Shown here: positions 48,392 through 59,350 of the stretch, piece by piece
How positions within the stretch are numbered: position 1 is the first letter of the stretch
Layout: every line of letters begins with the position of its first letter
Source of the DNA: Dicyema japonicum
Lineage: Eukaryota; Dicyemida; Rhombozoa; Dicyemidae
Length of the DNA: 64,000 nucleotides
Assembly (NCBI GenBank): GCA_011109175.1
Contig: RDEW01000025.1
Coordinates: 341,990 to 405,989, forward strand
Direction of reading: 5' to 3'
Notes under the pieces: model-generated
Databases searched by the model: none
The model's input: the letters and a program-made list of their open reading frames with translations, nothing else
What the model was told of the DNA's origin: nothing
Translations under genes and position numbers: made by a program

Positions 48392-49769
48392 TTATATATC
48401 AACATTTTGCGAGCCTTCATCCTCCAATTTGCGATTTACTGCAGTATTAGCGGTCGAATTCCCACTTGGCTTAAAATAAGACAAAATAGAATTAACATTA
48501 TTAGCCTTCTTACCTTTCTAAGACCTCAAACCAACCAAAAACCTTTCTTTTGGGCTCAGAGAAATATTTGGCTACCAAATCCCTGCCAATATCGTCAATC
48601 TCTTCCATTCTTCGTTTCAAGTCATCCCTGTACTGAAGTTTCATCTAAATTCACGGAAACGTGACAAACCTTCCCAGCGAGCTCTTTCAACTGTGCTTTC
48701 TCTTCTAGGGGCACATGCTCCCATATTTTGTTAACTTCTGTAGGTCCCATCACCTTTTGAGCACAGAATAGAGCGTATCCAGATCTAGGAAAACAAGATA
48801 ACAGGATATCCTCACATTGGAGGTTTTTTTGGAAATCCATAGTATTCCTGAATTATTTCCATCTCCCGTTTGTGACTCTAGCACCAGCACGAGGGTTATC
48901 GATGTCTGGATTGAGTTTCTGATGCTCTTCAAAGTGTGTCTATAGTGACCCACATCAAACAACTTGAAAAGCCCGCCAAAACCCATCATATTTGAGGACA
49001 TAGTGGAACCTCTTGGAGACAGGAATATTCCAAAATTTGTGGAGGTATTTCTTTTTCAGGTCACTTTTTGATAACTAAAATAAGTAATAATAAACTTGTG
49101 AGTTTTTTGCAAGGATCTTTTTGACCTTTTTTCTCGCATAAATTTCCCACGCTCGAGGCGGAAGTTTAGGCGGGCGATTTTGGCAATTTCTAATTTTTAA
49201 ATTTTATTTTACGTCTTGTGGGTACTTTTATTCGACAATTCCATACTTCGATCAATGTACTTTTTCTGGAATTTTAAGCATTCTAGCAAACCTTTTCCTC
49301 AAAGCTAAGTTTCTTGTAGCCTTTGAGATCTTCTTGGTGATCTGGATGATGTTGAGGTAAGGATATTTGTCCCTGAGTAGAGGAAACTGTTCGTTTTGGT
49401 ACAACATGTAAAAACTCAAGTGACTCGTCTTATTGGACTAACAATAAAATAAATGAAAACCATTTTTTGCACAATTCGACTGAAATTTTGATCAGTATCA
49501 TTCATAATGCTAGAGAGGGTCCTAATCTTCCTTATCTTGTTGTAAAATTAACGATGAACCCCAGAAGTTAGCTCTTTTATCTTATCTTGACAGTCCCGTG
49601 CACTGTATGAGTCGAAGGAAACATTATTCCAGTCAATTTTTCTGAGAGCCTTTGAATAGGAAGTTTTTGTCAGCTTCGGCGTTGCATTTTTGACGTTCTC
49701 AATTAGTTTTTGGCAATCCTCTTGAGTCCAGTTTGTGAAATCCTCTTTCATGTCGAGTTTAGCTTCCAT
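48392..49769 (-). CDS. UBF-like multi-HMG-box nucleolar transcription factor, paralog B
   Basis: Homologous along its length to the plus-strand paralog 3.7 kb away. The N-terminus NWTQEDCQKLIENVKNATPK, with DWNNVSFDSYSARDC and IRKIRTLSSIMNDTDQN, is the UBF dimerisation region. HMG-like segments follow: HLSFYMLYQNEQFPLLRDKY, PKLPPRAWEIYARKKVKKIL, and PKKPPISGYALFCAQK with WEHVPLEEKAQLKELAGK. Ten introns of 21-49 nt. Relative to the other copy, one base is missing at the end of an exon in an A-run near 49292-49296. The coding sum is not a multiple of three unless a base is added, so this is a sequencing error or a lesion. The C-terminal end is uncertain (stop at 48392 or 48435). UBF organises rDNA chromatin for RNA polymerase I. 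Confidence 0.75.
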
Positions 49770-49867
49770 ACACCACGAGGACTAACGATAAACTTTTTTT
49801 GAGTATTATTTAAAAAATTAAAATTTTATTTATATTTAATTTAATTTCTAAATTAACTAATAATATT

Positions 49868-50560
49868 ATGTCACCGTTCGTACGTGGAACTCCACTAGTA
49901 TCAATCAAAATCATAACTGAAGGACACAAGAACAAGCTAAAACAGGAAAAATCGGTCATATGTACAATCGACATTCCTAATGTTATGGATAGCAAATTTC
50001 TTAAGTGGACTGTGTCCGAGGAAGATTTTTATACAAAAATTGCTACACCACTAATGTTATGGATAGCAAATTTCTTAAGTGGACGCCGAAGGAAACTGTG
50101 CGTCGAAGCAAGAGTTTTAGATCGATATTGTTACCCAATGGTGTACCTCAGAGATCTCCTTTGTCACCAATCCTCTTTAATTTGAATGATCTCCTATGCC
50201 GATGACATAGTTGTCGCATCTATGGACGTAAATGTCGAACATGCTAAAGAAAGACTACAGGGAATACTAAATAACACAAATGGATGGTTGTGAGAAAATC
50301 GATTAAATGCATGTTCCGGAAAGTTAGCAGTCACTCTATTCACTAAGAATAGAAAAATGGGAACGCAAACAATTGAAGTCACGTTCAATGGAGTGCTTAT
50401 CATCCACCAAAGAAATCGAAGAAGATACTGGGAGTAACTTTTGATACTTTCCTCTGTTTCTCAGCCCATGTGGAATCCATCATATCAACCTGTGCAAAAA
50501 AGATCAATTTTAAAAACCTTCCTTTAAAGTTACTGGGAAAATATACGGATAAAGAAATTG
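49868..50560 (+). mobile_element. non-LTR reverse transcriptase fragment
   Basis: Palm motifs are present: VICTIDI, FLSGRRRKLCVEA, LPNGVPQRSPLSPILFN and SYADDIVVASMD (YADD at 50196-50207), then NGWL and a degraded thumb. Several frames and stops are involved. A 32-bp stretch (AATGTTATGGATAGCAAATT...) occurs twice, at 49979 and 50053, an internal duplication that disrupts the domain. Confidence 0.8.
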
Positions 50561-50784
50561 CTCAGAACACTCAAGTCTATCATAAAGGCAACTGGGAAAT
50601 TTCAGAAGAGGAGGGAAAAAGACCCCCGTCCGTAAAGAAAATGTGTGGGGTCACGGTCAGAGCATCGAGAAAAGAAATTAATAATCGTTAATGTTTTAAA
50701 AACATAATAATATTAATAACAGCCTTTTTTACGGAGCCGTGGTATTAGCTCCGCATAGTTTAAGGCAGGACACACAAGTTAATT
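50561..50784. other. short open segment of unknown origin
   Basis: A 73-residue frame (50470-50691) contains GNWEISEEEGKRPPSVKKM. It overlaps the RT fragment end and has no recognised domain. Confidence 0.3.
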
Positions 50785-50925
50785 TTAACTAATCGTAGAA
50801 CCAAGGAATGATCTTCACTTCTATTTTCTTTTTCTTTGTGTGGGTCTTCTCTAGACAATCCAGTCCGCAGTGAGAGTCCACTGATGACGGAGTCACTTGT
50901 CAAGCCTTTTTAGCATCGTAGAAAA
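50785..50925 (-). repeat. SINE family S1, headless copy
   Basis: Shares AACTAATCGTAGAACCAAGG, ATCTTCACTTC, the TCTAGACAATCC block and GTCACTTGTCAAGCC with the copies at 42575 and 62914. The tRNA-like head is missing. Confidence 0.65.
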
Positions 50926-50999
50926 TAAAGAGCTGTGTCTACTGTCTAATCCGAGTTAGAAGATTATTTTAAATGACTTTCCATTAAAGAAATATTTTT

Positions 51000-51245
51000 A
51001 AATCTTTTTGGTTTAATGTGGAGATGGAATTTAGTTGTTGATTAGGAATGAGATTAGGTATTGACTAGATAGCTATTTTTAGGAAAGGGATTTAAATTTG
51101 ACAAAGTTATGGTTAAAATTAGAATTAGACATGGTGAAGGGACAGGTTTCATTTTTAGGTTTAAGGATAAAAATTACGGTCTAAAGTTAGAATTTATATT
51201 TAGGTTTAGGATTTGGGATTAAGGTTAGGGTTTATGTTTTAGCGC
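51000..51245. repeat. degenerate telomere-like (TTAGG-rich) tract
   Basis: G/T-rich, with many TTAGG, TTTAGG and GGTTAGGG variants, clearest at 51175-51245 (GGTTTAGGATTTGGGATT then AAGGTTAGGGTTTATG). It is the reverse-orientation counterpart of 20752-20862. The retroelement C-terminus fragment starts about 20 bp later. Confidence 0.65.
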
Positions 51246-51264
51246 TATTTATTCAATATTTATT

Positions 51265-51440
51265 CCAATCTTTTGTCTCAACCATAACCCTTCTCATTGA
51301 TCCATTTTCTTTCTGGCTAGCATTTCTCTGAGTTCGCGCAAAAACTTAGCCGTCATTGGACCAACGTCTCCCGATGACTTACTCTTTCGCTATCCACGCA
51401 GCCGGTTTCCTCAAATAACATTTGTTTCTTTGTTCAGTTA
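51265..51440 (-). mobile_element. retroelement C-terminus fragment
   Basis: The minus strand reads SSGDVGPMTAKFLREL then REMLARKKMDQ, and LRQKIGIAI. This is the same order as at 24830-25020. Confidence 0.65.
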
Positions 51441-51696
51441 GTAAGGAAAAGGACTACAAATATATAATAATAAAGAAAATCAATTGTAATTAATTACTAT
51501 GCAAGCTGAATTCTCCTCCTCTTTGGGAATTGGCCCTTTGTATCACTCTCACTGTTCCTCTCGTATACCACTTGAGAAAGCAAATCACTACAAGACAGCT
51601 TTTCTCTTGGTTTCTCTTCGACGCTACCTCCGAGTTTAGAGCCTCTTGTAACCTCATTATAGTTATCAACTTTCAGCCCATGTCTATGCTCGATTA

Positions 51697-52000
51697 TCAT
51701 GCTTTCTGAAGTTTTTTAATCGTCATTGATTGGATGTACGCCCATGTGGAGATATCGACGCTAATTCTTTCCATATAGGACTTGTAGTACTTTGTTACTA
51801 CTTCATCCCATGTCAAAACAATAGGAATTATTGTCACCTTGGCCTTCTGAATTTGTGCTAGTTCTCCTGCCAGAAAATCGTATTTGTGGAGTTTTTCCAC
51901 TTCAACGTGTTTTGGCAAATCTTGGGAAGTGATCTCTACTTCTATTAGTATTATGTTGTTTTTGGATTTATCGTGTACGAAAAAATCAGGTTTGAAAAAA
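51697..52000 (-). mobile_element. LINE nuclease-like domain, second copy
   Basis: The minus strand reads ILIEVEITSQDLPKHVEVEK, then HKYDFLAGELAQIQKAKV, TIIPIVLTWDEVVTKYYKSY and WAYIQSMTIKKL. It aligns directly with the domain at 36054-36669, 15 kb away on the other strand. An in-frame continuation upstream is lost beyond 52000. Confidence 0.7.
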
Positions 52001-52249
52001 TAATTTTTTAATATTCAAAGTTATTTTTCTCTTAGTTTTTTTAAATGTATAATAATTTTTGTATATTAATTGTATTGAATTGTTTCAGGTTGTTATAATA
52101 TCATATTTTGCACGAATAATTAAAGCCAGACACCCAATGGATTTGAAAAAATGTTATATTTACCTAAATAAAATAACTAGAGTCAGGAAAAATGTTATAT
52201 AAATGCAAAAAAATCGATGGAGTTCCACGTGCGGACGGTGACAATATTT

Positions 52250-52560
52250 TTAAACTAAATTGGACATTAATTGCGTCACACGATCAGGACATCCAGATTG
52301 GCACTTTGAGATTGCAATAAAATATGGGTCATCTTGACGAATGGCTATTTAAGAATCACCTAACTGCTAGCACTGAGAAGTCCGTCACGACCCTATTTAA
52401 TTCAGACAAGAGACTGGGAAGACGGACGGTCGAACTGAAGGAAATCAATGAAGCTATTTCTATCAGAAAATCCCAAAGGATCCTTGGGGTGACTTCATGC
52501 ATCTCTTACGAACCCTGCATATCTTACGCATGTGGTATATGGGCCCCATTCATCTAGATC
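52250..52560 (+). mobile_element. non-LTR RT thumb fragment
   Basis: Reads HLDEWLFKNHLTASTEKSVT, TLFNSDKRLG, then LGVTSCISYEPCISYACG and IWAPFI. It is the region after the RT palm in jockey/CR1-type elements. It runs into the duplicated block with assembly Ns. Confidence 0.75.
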
Positions 52561-53296
52561 GAGGCTAGCCGAATAAGAGCCTACAAGATCACGGATTTTT
52601 GGAGAGTTCCAGCCACCAATGCCTCTTGAAGCCTTGATATGAATGAACCATGGAACGCGCCGTTGTGAGNCTCTTACGAACCATGCATCTCTTACGCATG
52701 TGGTATATGGGCCCCATTCATCTAGATCGAGGCTAGCCGAATAAGAGCCTACAAGATCACGGATTTTTGGAGAGTTCCAGCCACCAATGCCTCTTGAAGC
52801 CTTGATATGAATGAACCATGAAGCCTTGATATGATCCAGTCACTAGACCGATACGTGCTTGTGTTGGGTCGAGGGAGGAGCATCGCGCCAAGATGAGGTC
52901 TCTGCAAGAGCCTGCTTAGACATTAATAAACATAGATTGGATTATAAATATGAGTTTCAGGGACCAATCGAATTGGGTTGTTCAATGATTGGGGATTTTA
53001 GTCATTGATGATCAGCAATGATGCCTTCTTAATGAATAATCCAGCGAANACCATGGAACGCGCCGTTGTGAGTTCGAAGATCCAGTCACTAGACAGATAC
53101 GTGCTTGTGTTGGGTCGAGGGAGGAGCATCGCGCCAAGATGAAGTCCCTGCAAGAGCCTGCTTAGACATTAATAAACCTAGATTGGATTATAAATATGAG
53201 TTTCAGGGACCAATCGAATTGGGTTGTTCAATGATTGGGGATTTTAGTCATTGATGATCAGCAATGATGCCTTCTTAATAAATAATCCAGCAAAAA
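52502..53296. repeat. nested direct duplications around two single-N junctions
   Basis: 52502-52652 is repeated at 52671-52820 (offset 169), immediately after the N at 52670. 52830-53048 is repeated at 53079-53296, on the two sides of the N at 53049. The repeated segments belong to the 3' half of a retroelement (GTGCTTGTGTTGGGTCGAGG, then AGACATTAATAAAC). The coincidence of Ns and repeat edges suggests haplotype or contig joining rather than biology. Confidence 0.85.
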
Positions 53297-53452
53297 AAGG
53301 GAGAAAAGGTGACCCTTTAGTGTGGTCTCAGCACTTTTGCTTTAAAAAACAAAATTAAAATATTTGTCACAATATAAAATAATAATAAATAATTAATTTT
53401 TTATTAAATAAAATTTAAATTCAATTTGGCTTTGTTGATTTATTTGTTGACA

Positions 53453-54868
53453 ATGGAAATTGAAGGAAAGATCGAGGGTTCTTACAAATCTTATCATTAT
53501 AGAGTGGACTGAGGAGCACTATAGAAAGCTATTTGATAGAGTGAAAGAAAACATGCCTAAAGCAAGGAAGCTATGCTACAAAGCATCACTCAACCGAATA
53601 AGCTGGGAAAACGTTTCTTTCCTTCCATTCAGCGCGAATGAATGCAAATCTCGATTTACCCGACTAATATCCCACGTCTGCCCCAAAGTAATTTTTAGGT
53701 GAGGAAATTACGCACTTTGCCCAGCATCCTTGAAGAGACTGAGACTAACCTAGGCAAGATCTGTGACAAAATTTCTAATAATGACAACCATCTAAGCGGC
53801 TATATTCTCTTCTACAAGCAGAGGTTTCCAATAATGCGGGAGAAATACCCTAAACTTTCAGTCGGGGAGTTAGGGAAGATGATTGGGAGAGCCTACAGGA
53901 AGTTAAACCCAGAAATCAAAGTTGGCTTATTATTGATGTTTTAGCGAGGATACGCGAAAAAGACGGAAAAGAAAATAGTCTTAAATGACCGCCCAAAGCT
54001 TCCACCACGTGCATGGGAAATTTTTGCGGATAGAAAGATAGCTAAAGCGATCTCTAAGAATTCGGAGGTTCAGATTCCGGTGAAATTTAGATCTCTAAGG
54101 ATGGCCTAAGAAAACGTTATATCGACAAGTTCGATGACCTTTCCTTGAAGAAAAAGTATGGATACGTTCTTAAATTCGAGGTCTTGAGAGAGAAGTACGA
54201 GGTAAGGAGTGGTCCTTTATTTAGACTGAATGTGATGAATACGAGAAGTCTCACCAGAATGTAAAAATTCGGAGACTTTTAATGAAGAACCTAAGAAGAG
54301 AACGGAGCATAATTTTTGACCACCTTAACGTCCCGAAAAGACCTCCAAAGTAATATCTATTATTATTTTTACTTATTTAAAATATTTTAAATTTTAAAAT
54401 AATTTTAAATTTTACTATTTTAATTTTGATAGTTCAATATTTTCATTATTTTACTCACAAAATGGTTCTGAGAGTATCAGCAACGCGTCCAAACTCTGGA
54501 AGGATATCCCTGTCGAAAACAAACAGAAAATGAGTGATTTACTTTTAGAGGTGATTGAAAATTATATTTTTAGCAAAAGTCGGAGTTTAGAGAGATATTT
54601 GAACGACGAATGGGAGAGCTTGACGAATTCGAAAATACTTTAGTAATGAAGTATATGCTAGGGGATGTTAGAAACGTAGTTTTTTTGTGATGAGTAGTTG
54701 AATAAGACTAAGGATGATGCTAAGAAGTCTGAGATGTTGTCTTTGTTGAGTTTCTTTGGGGAGAATAAGGAGATTATGAAGAAAAATAACGTTAATTTGA
54801 CAGACTCGGAGATAAATATTCGATTGTATGACGAATTCAAGTCCACCATAAACGGATCTTTTAAATAA
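53453..54868 (+). CDS. UBF-like multi-HMG-box nucleolar transcription factor, paralog A
   Basis: Nine exons with introns 53478-53502, 53676-53698, 53921-53944, 54080-54099 (20 nt), 54202-54224, 54350-54432 (83 nt), 54551-54573 and 54676-54697 give 390 residues in frame. EWTEEHYRKLFDRVKENMPK, then NRISWENVSFLPFSANECKS and VRKLRTLPSILEE match the UBF dimerisation region. Box 1: LSGYILFYKQRFPIMREKYP with LSVGELGKMIGRAYRKL. Box 2: LPPRAWEIFADRKIAKAI with KRYIDKFDDLSLKKKYG. Box 3: RPPNSIFSLFYSQ, KLWKDIPVENKQKMSDLLLE, FREIFERRMGELDEF. It is shorter than vertebrate UBF and lacks the acidic tail. It should act in rDNA promoter and chromatin architecture. No lesion is seen. Confidence 0.8.
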
Positions 54869-55732
54869 TTTTAAATTGGATTTGTATTTAATAATTTTAT
54901 TTAAATTGCCTTCACTGAAAAATACCACAAAACAGGATTACTCATTCTCCCCCACTATATTGGAGGGTTTCCCACAACTACAGGAACTGGATCGCTTATT
55001 CAATTTCTTTGGTCTCTTGATGATTTTGCGTGTGATATTGGAAGGGTGTCTGCTATTGTGGAGTGGGAACTGGTGTTGGTTGTTAGATATTTACTAGTCG
55101 GGATATCGAGAATTACTAGTATGATTCTCCTGTTTAACTACTTATAAATTGGGTCAGGGAAGATTCGAATCCATACACGATACTTCTTTATTTCCAAAAT
55201 TGGAGAACTACTAACGAAGGGAACTACGCACTCATACATAGATGCGTCTCCTACATTCTTGGAAGTTTCTGCTTAGAAATCTTGTAACTTTAAGTTCTCT
55301 TATCTGGCGTCTCTTAAGTATAAGAAAAAGGACAAGAGGTTGCAAATCACCACCTCAGCCTTCCAGTCGTATACACAAGAAGAAAGAAATTATGTGAAGG
55401 TCCAATCAACTAGTCAGCTTGACTGATAGACAACGAATTTAGAAAGAAATAAATCGGGTCATCAGGTCATCTAACGAAATAGATGATTGTTACTGCTTCA
55501 GAGTTGACTCAGTTGCACTTTGGAAGAGTTGATTTTATAAATAATCACATTCTTACTCGTCGGATGAAAAACTTGTCCACGTGAACAAGATAAATTCACA
55601 GAATAAAAAAATTAATTTATAACAATAAAAAATAAAAACGACAAATTTAAAATTAAAAAAATAATAAAATATTCATAATTGAAATAACAAATAAGGCAAT
55701 GTGTGTTGTAGGTCATCATATTTAGAATCGAT
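54869..55732. other. gene-free spacer
   Basis: No gene is seen. 55590-55720 is AT-rich and precedes the golgin gene. Confidence 0.5.
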
Positions 55733-57841
55733 ATGGAAGGCGAGGAGAATGTTACCCCAGAGAATTCAAACTCTGACGAATTTGAACGACTCACAGTAAC
55801 GTCCACATCTCAGGACACGGTAAACGCTACATCTTACTTCAGGAAATCAACCGTCAGCTGAAAATAGCTCAGCTTGAAGAGCGCCTAATAAAAAATGCAG
55901 AATCATACGCACGTGAAAATCACCTGCTTTCTGAACAAATCAAAGACTTAACAGAAAAACTGGTTCTATAATAAATTAACCCAGAATCGGGGCAATGAAG
56001 ATATCCATGAGGAACACGAAGACCTTAAGACTTCAGTACGTACTCTGACCGAGAAGCTGAAGATTACCAGAGAAGAGCTTAGTTGCTGTGAGAATGAACG
56101 GAACGAAGCGTTCAAGAATGTTGAATTGTCACAACAAGAAATAAGTAAATTATTTTTAATTCAAATTTAATAACAAATTTATTTTTGTTAATCATTTTTT
56201 TCAATTTTTATAAACGCTATTGAATAAATTTATTAAATTTATTTTTAATGAATTTCTTATTTTTTAGCTGTTCTAATAAATGACGTCAAAATTGCTAACG
56301 AAAAGTCGCAAAAACTGAAGAATGCAATTGTCAGAAAAACTAAGGAGACTATCGAAGCTAAACAACAGGTCTCTGTATTTTACACGGCAGAGCTCTGAGG
56401 CAATGCAAACCCTTTCTTCTTTAACAGAAACGGTTGAAAGACTAAAGACTGAACTGGAAGAGTCCAAATTGGAGTTCACCTCGATTATAGGCAAGCATCA
56501 GAAATCCTTTGAAATTGCCGAATCTGAGAAAATAGAGGCCCTCAAGTCTTCGCAGCATTATCAACGATTGTACGAATCTACTTTGACTGAACTGACCCGC
56601 CAGAGTAGTTACAGAGAGACCCTTCAGGCGGAATTTGAGAATTATAAGGTCTATGGTTGCTTAAATTAACAGAATCGCTCTAAATTAATCCTTGAGCAAC
56701 AACTGGCGGCGATTGTGGATGAGAAAAAGTCTGCTGAGGAAAATGAAAGAATGTAGTTTATTAATTTACATAGAAAAATGCTTGAATCTCAGGTTGATGA
56801 TCTCAGAAACACCCTTGAATGCTCTCAGTAACAGTCTCTCTTATTTAGACTCAACCTACAGACTTCCAAGAACTCATTAGCCGCTGTCTGTATGAGATTC
56901 GTCGTTCTTAAGCAGCAGGTTGGCAGCTTATTCCCGCTCTTTACCTCAGCTACTTTTGGCGGGTCTTTTAGTCAATATTTATTCTAAGGTTGGATAAATT
57001 GAATGAAAAGTTGATAAAGACCTCATCCAAGTTTAAAAGATGCTTCGACGCGTTAATGTCAGAGTATCGACTAGCTCACTCTAAGGATATGGTTTCATTA
57101 GTAATCTTATCCTAGCTTAAAATCAATGATCTGCTAGTTAAATTGGCCTTACAGGAGGAAATAAACGCGCAGATAAATGCCAGTATGAAGGAGTCTCCCA
57201 CTTACGAGCTTTCTGATTCCAAGAAAGCCAGTTTTGACACTGAAATTAGTATGATTGTTGAAACCCCAAAGAAGAGCCATGTTTATTTTATTTTATGACT
57301 GATTAGGGATCCCCAGGAACATGTGTACTAAAGGAAATAGTCTATGAGACTTCCGGTGACGAAATTATGAGAGTTTCTGGAAAGAAGAGTAAATCAGAAA
57401 TTGACAACTTGAAAGAGGTTGTTTTTTCCCGCTTTGCTCAATATTTATTTTTAAATTAATTTATTTTTAATAATTATTCCTTGAATTATGGAAATTATAT
57501 TTATTTGGATTATTTATTTAAGCTTTTGTCCGAAAGTAAACGGGATGAACTCCTCATGGCTAATCAACTCAGTCTGATGAAGGAGGAGATTAGAAGAATG
57601 GGACGAGCTATCGAAAGGAACTCAAATATCTCCAATATGGAGTACCTGAAAAATATAATTTTTAAGGTAATGCTAATTTATCATTAAGTTTGTCACATTC
57701 CCTCATGGGGATCAAAAAGCGACCCTGGTGTCAGTTATTCAGTCGATGCTGAACTTTACGGAGGAAGAGATTGCTGTGTTGGAGTCAATTGCTTCTGGTT
57801 TGGTTGGTTATTATCTGAGGTCGTTCCATCGAGGTGACTGA
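55733..57841 (+). CDS. coiled-coil golgin with C-terminal GRIP domain (GCC2-like)
   Basis: trans-Golgi tethering protein. The first exon begins MEGEENVTPENSNSDEFERL. A 23-nt intron (55829-55851) leads to long coiled-coil segments such as INRQLKIAQLEERLIK, LTETVERLKTELEESKLEF and LMANQLSLMKEEIRRMGRAI. About a dozen introns interrupt it, mostly 20-26 nt, with three longer AT-rich ones of about 114, 53 and 106 nt. The C-terminus reads NMEYLKNIIFKF, TFPHGDQKATLVSVIQSMLN and FTEEEIAVLESIASG, a GRIP domain that binds Arl1 or Rab GTPases; the conserved aromatic is in EYLKN. The extension GYYLRSFHRGD resembles the end of GCC2/GCC185. Total about 540 residues, much shorter than vertebrate GCC2. It could also be called GCC1-like; the exact orthology is unsure. 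Confidence 0.8.
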
Positions 57842-59189
57842 TGGGTGGGGATCCTATTTGTATGGATTTATTGATAGTGGGATTAAGTATATTCGTCCTT
57901 AATTATACTTTATTATTGTTGATTTTTATGACTGACATTATTAGAAGACTCTAGAATAATTATCAACTTGCATTTCCTTGTTACTCTTACCGAAAGGAGT
58001 TAACCCCCAATAGGTCGAGAAAGGAGTTATTGGTAAACGACTAAATGTAAAGTTTACATGACGAAATGTATCTAAAGAAGAGTCCTTTGGGGTGACCATG
58101 TTTGTAGAAACCTTTCCAAAGTATGTTTTTGTGAAGTGAGAAATAGCGAGTTATCCCTTATGATGTTGTAATGGTATTAGATGCCTACTAGATAGTTAGT
58201 TTACTTACTCATAGATCAAGTAATGCCATGGCTTCTTATATAGATCAAGTTATTGCATTTTGTTAATAGCGGTGACTCTATTCTGGTAATTGGTACACTT
58301 GCACTATATTTGTGGGTGTATTAGAAGCTTATGCAATGTACTTTCTCATCATTGTCGTCTCCTATTCCTAGAGACGTCGTTGGATCTGCCAAACTCACTA
58401 GACGATTAATGTCTGACTGGCACCTAAAAGGATCCTTCTCTTCCTTAATCCAGTCAAGATCCATGATAAAAGAGGCAAGGCGATGTAAGTGATAATCCAT
58501 TACACGTCTTCTTTCAATTTTTGTGGATGGGATTATAATCCCTATTGTTCAAACATGCTACACTTCATTTGCTCAGAACTACGGTTTTCTGATGTCTTCC
58601 GCATCGTGACTCCGTCATCCATCCTGATAGAACTGGACATTTCATATGATAGAAGTACATCAAAACCTAAATCTTTTGATCACTTGACCACGTGGTCAAC
58701 CAACATCAGAAAAAAAACAGCTAAAAATACAATTACTGTAGTAGAAAAAAGCGAAAACCTAAAACGATTGAAATATGTTGATTTAGCCCATAACGTTCGT
58801 TTCTCTCCACGTGGAAAAGACCGGAGACCTTGATCTTTTGTCCCAACCTTTTTCGTTCGAGTTGCAAGTCTAATTTCGGCTCGGCCCAGTGATTTCCGAA
58901 AACGCCGATGGCTGTATGAGTGTATCTCTCTCGCAGTCCATAGAGGAAATAGCCATGCAATTAGGACCTCCCTTTATGACTTCCGAATTTGTCTATTAAT
59001 AAAATTTTTATCATTGCCTAGAGATTAGCATTTTTTAGCTCAACCTTCCTAGATTCGAAAAACGATTCGGTACATCATCTTTAAAATAAAAGTCATCTTT
59101 AGTCATAATATATGCATAAACGTCATTTGCCCCATCGACCTCTTCCAACTGAAGGACTAACTTTAATTTGATACTTAGCCATCATTTCT
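57842..59189. other. gene-free stretch with retroelement scraps
   Basis: 58370-58445 is an R2 body copy. 58922-58975 reads ISLAVHRGNSHAIRTSLYDF, a retroelement C-terminus on the plus strand. The frame 58489-58833 has no supported function. These two scraps frame the last two CACGTG copies in the window (58690 and 58809). Confidence 0.5.
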
Positions 59190-59350
59190 ACCAGAAAATC
59201 GCAAGCACAAGATCACAGTCCCTGTTATTCCTATGTGATGATGTGGGATACAATCCTGCTAAAAGATGGAAAAAACTGAATATAGATATCCTCGATTATA
59301 TGAAAGCAACAAAAAGCCTAGACAGCTTCACAACAACATTTAAATAAAAT
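59190..59350 (+). mobile_element. LINE nuclease-like domain, third fragment
   Basis: In shifting frames reads HKITVPVIPM, then VMMWDTILLKDG and LNIDILDYMKATKSLDSF. This matches the IPIVMTW...AYLKSTVLKRTLESL part of the copy at 36.4 kb. Heavily degraded. Confidence 0.55.
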
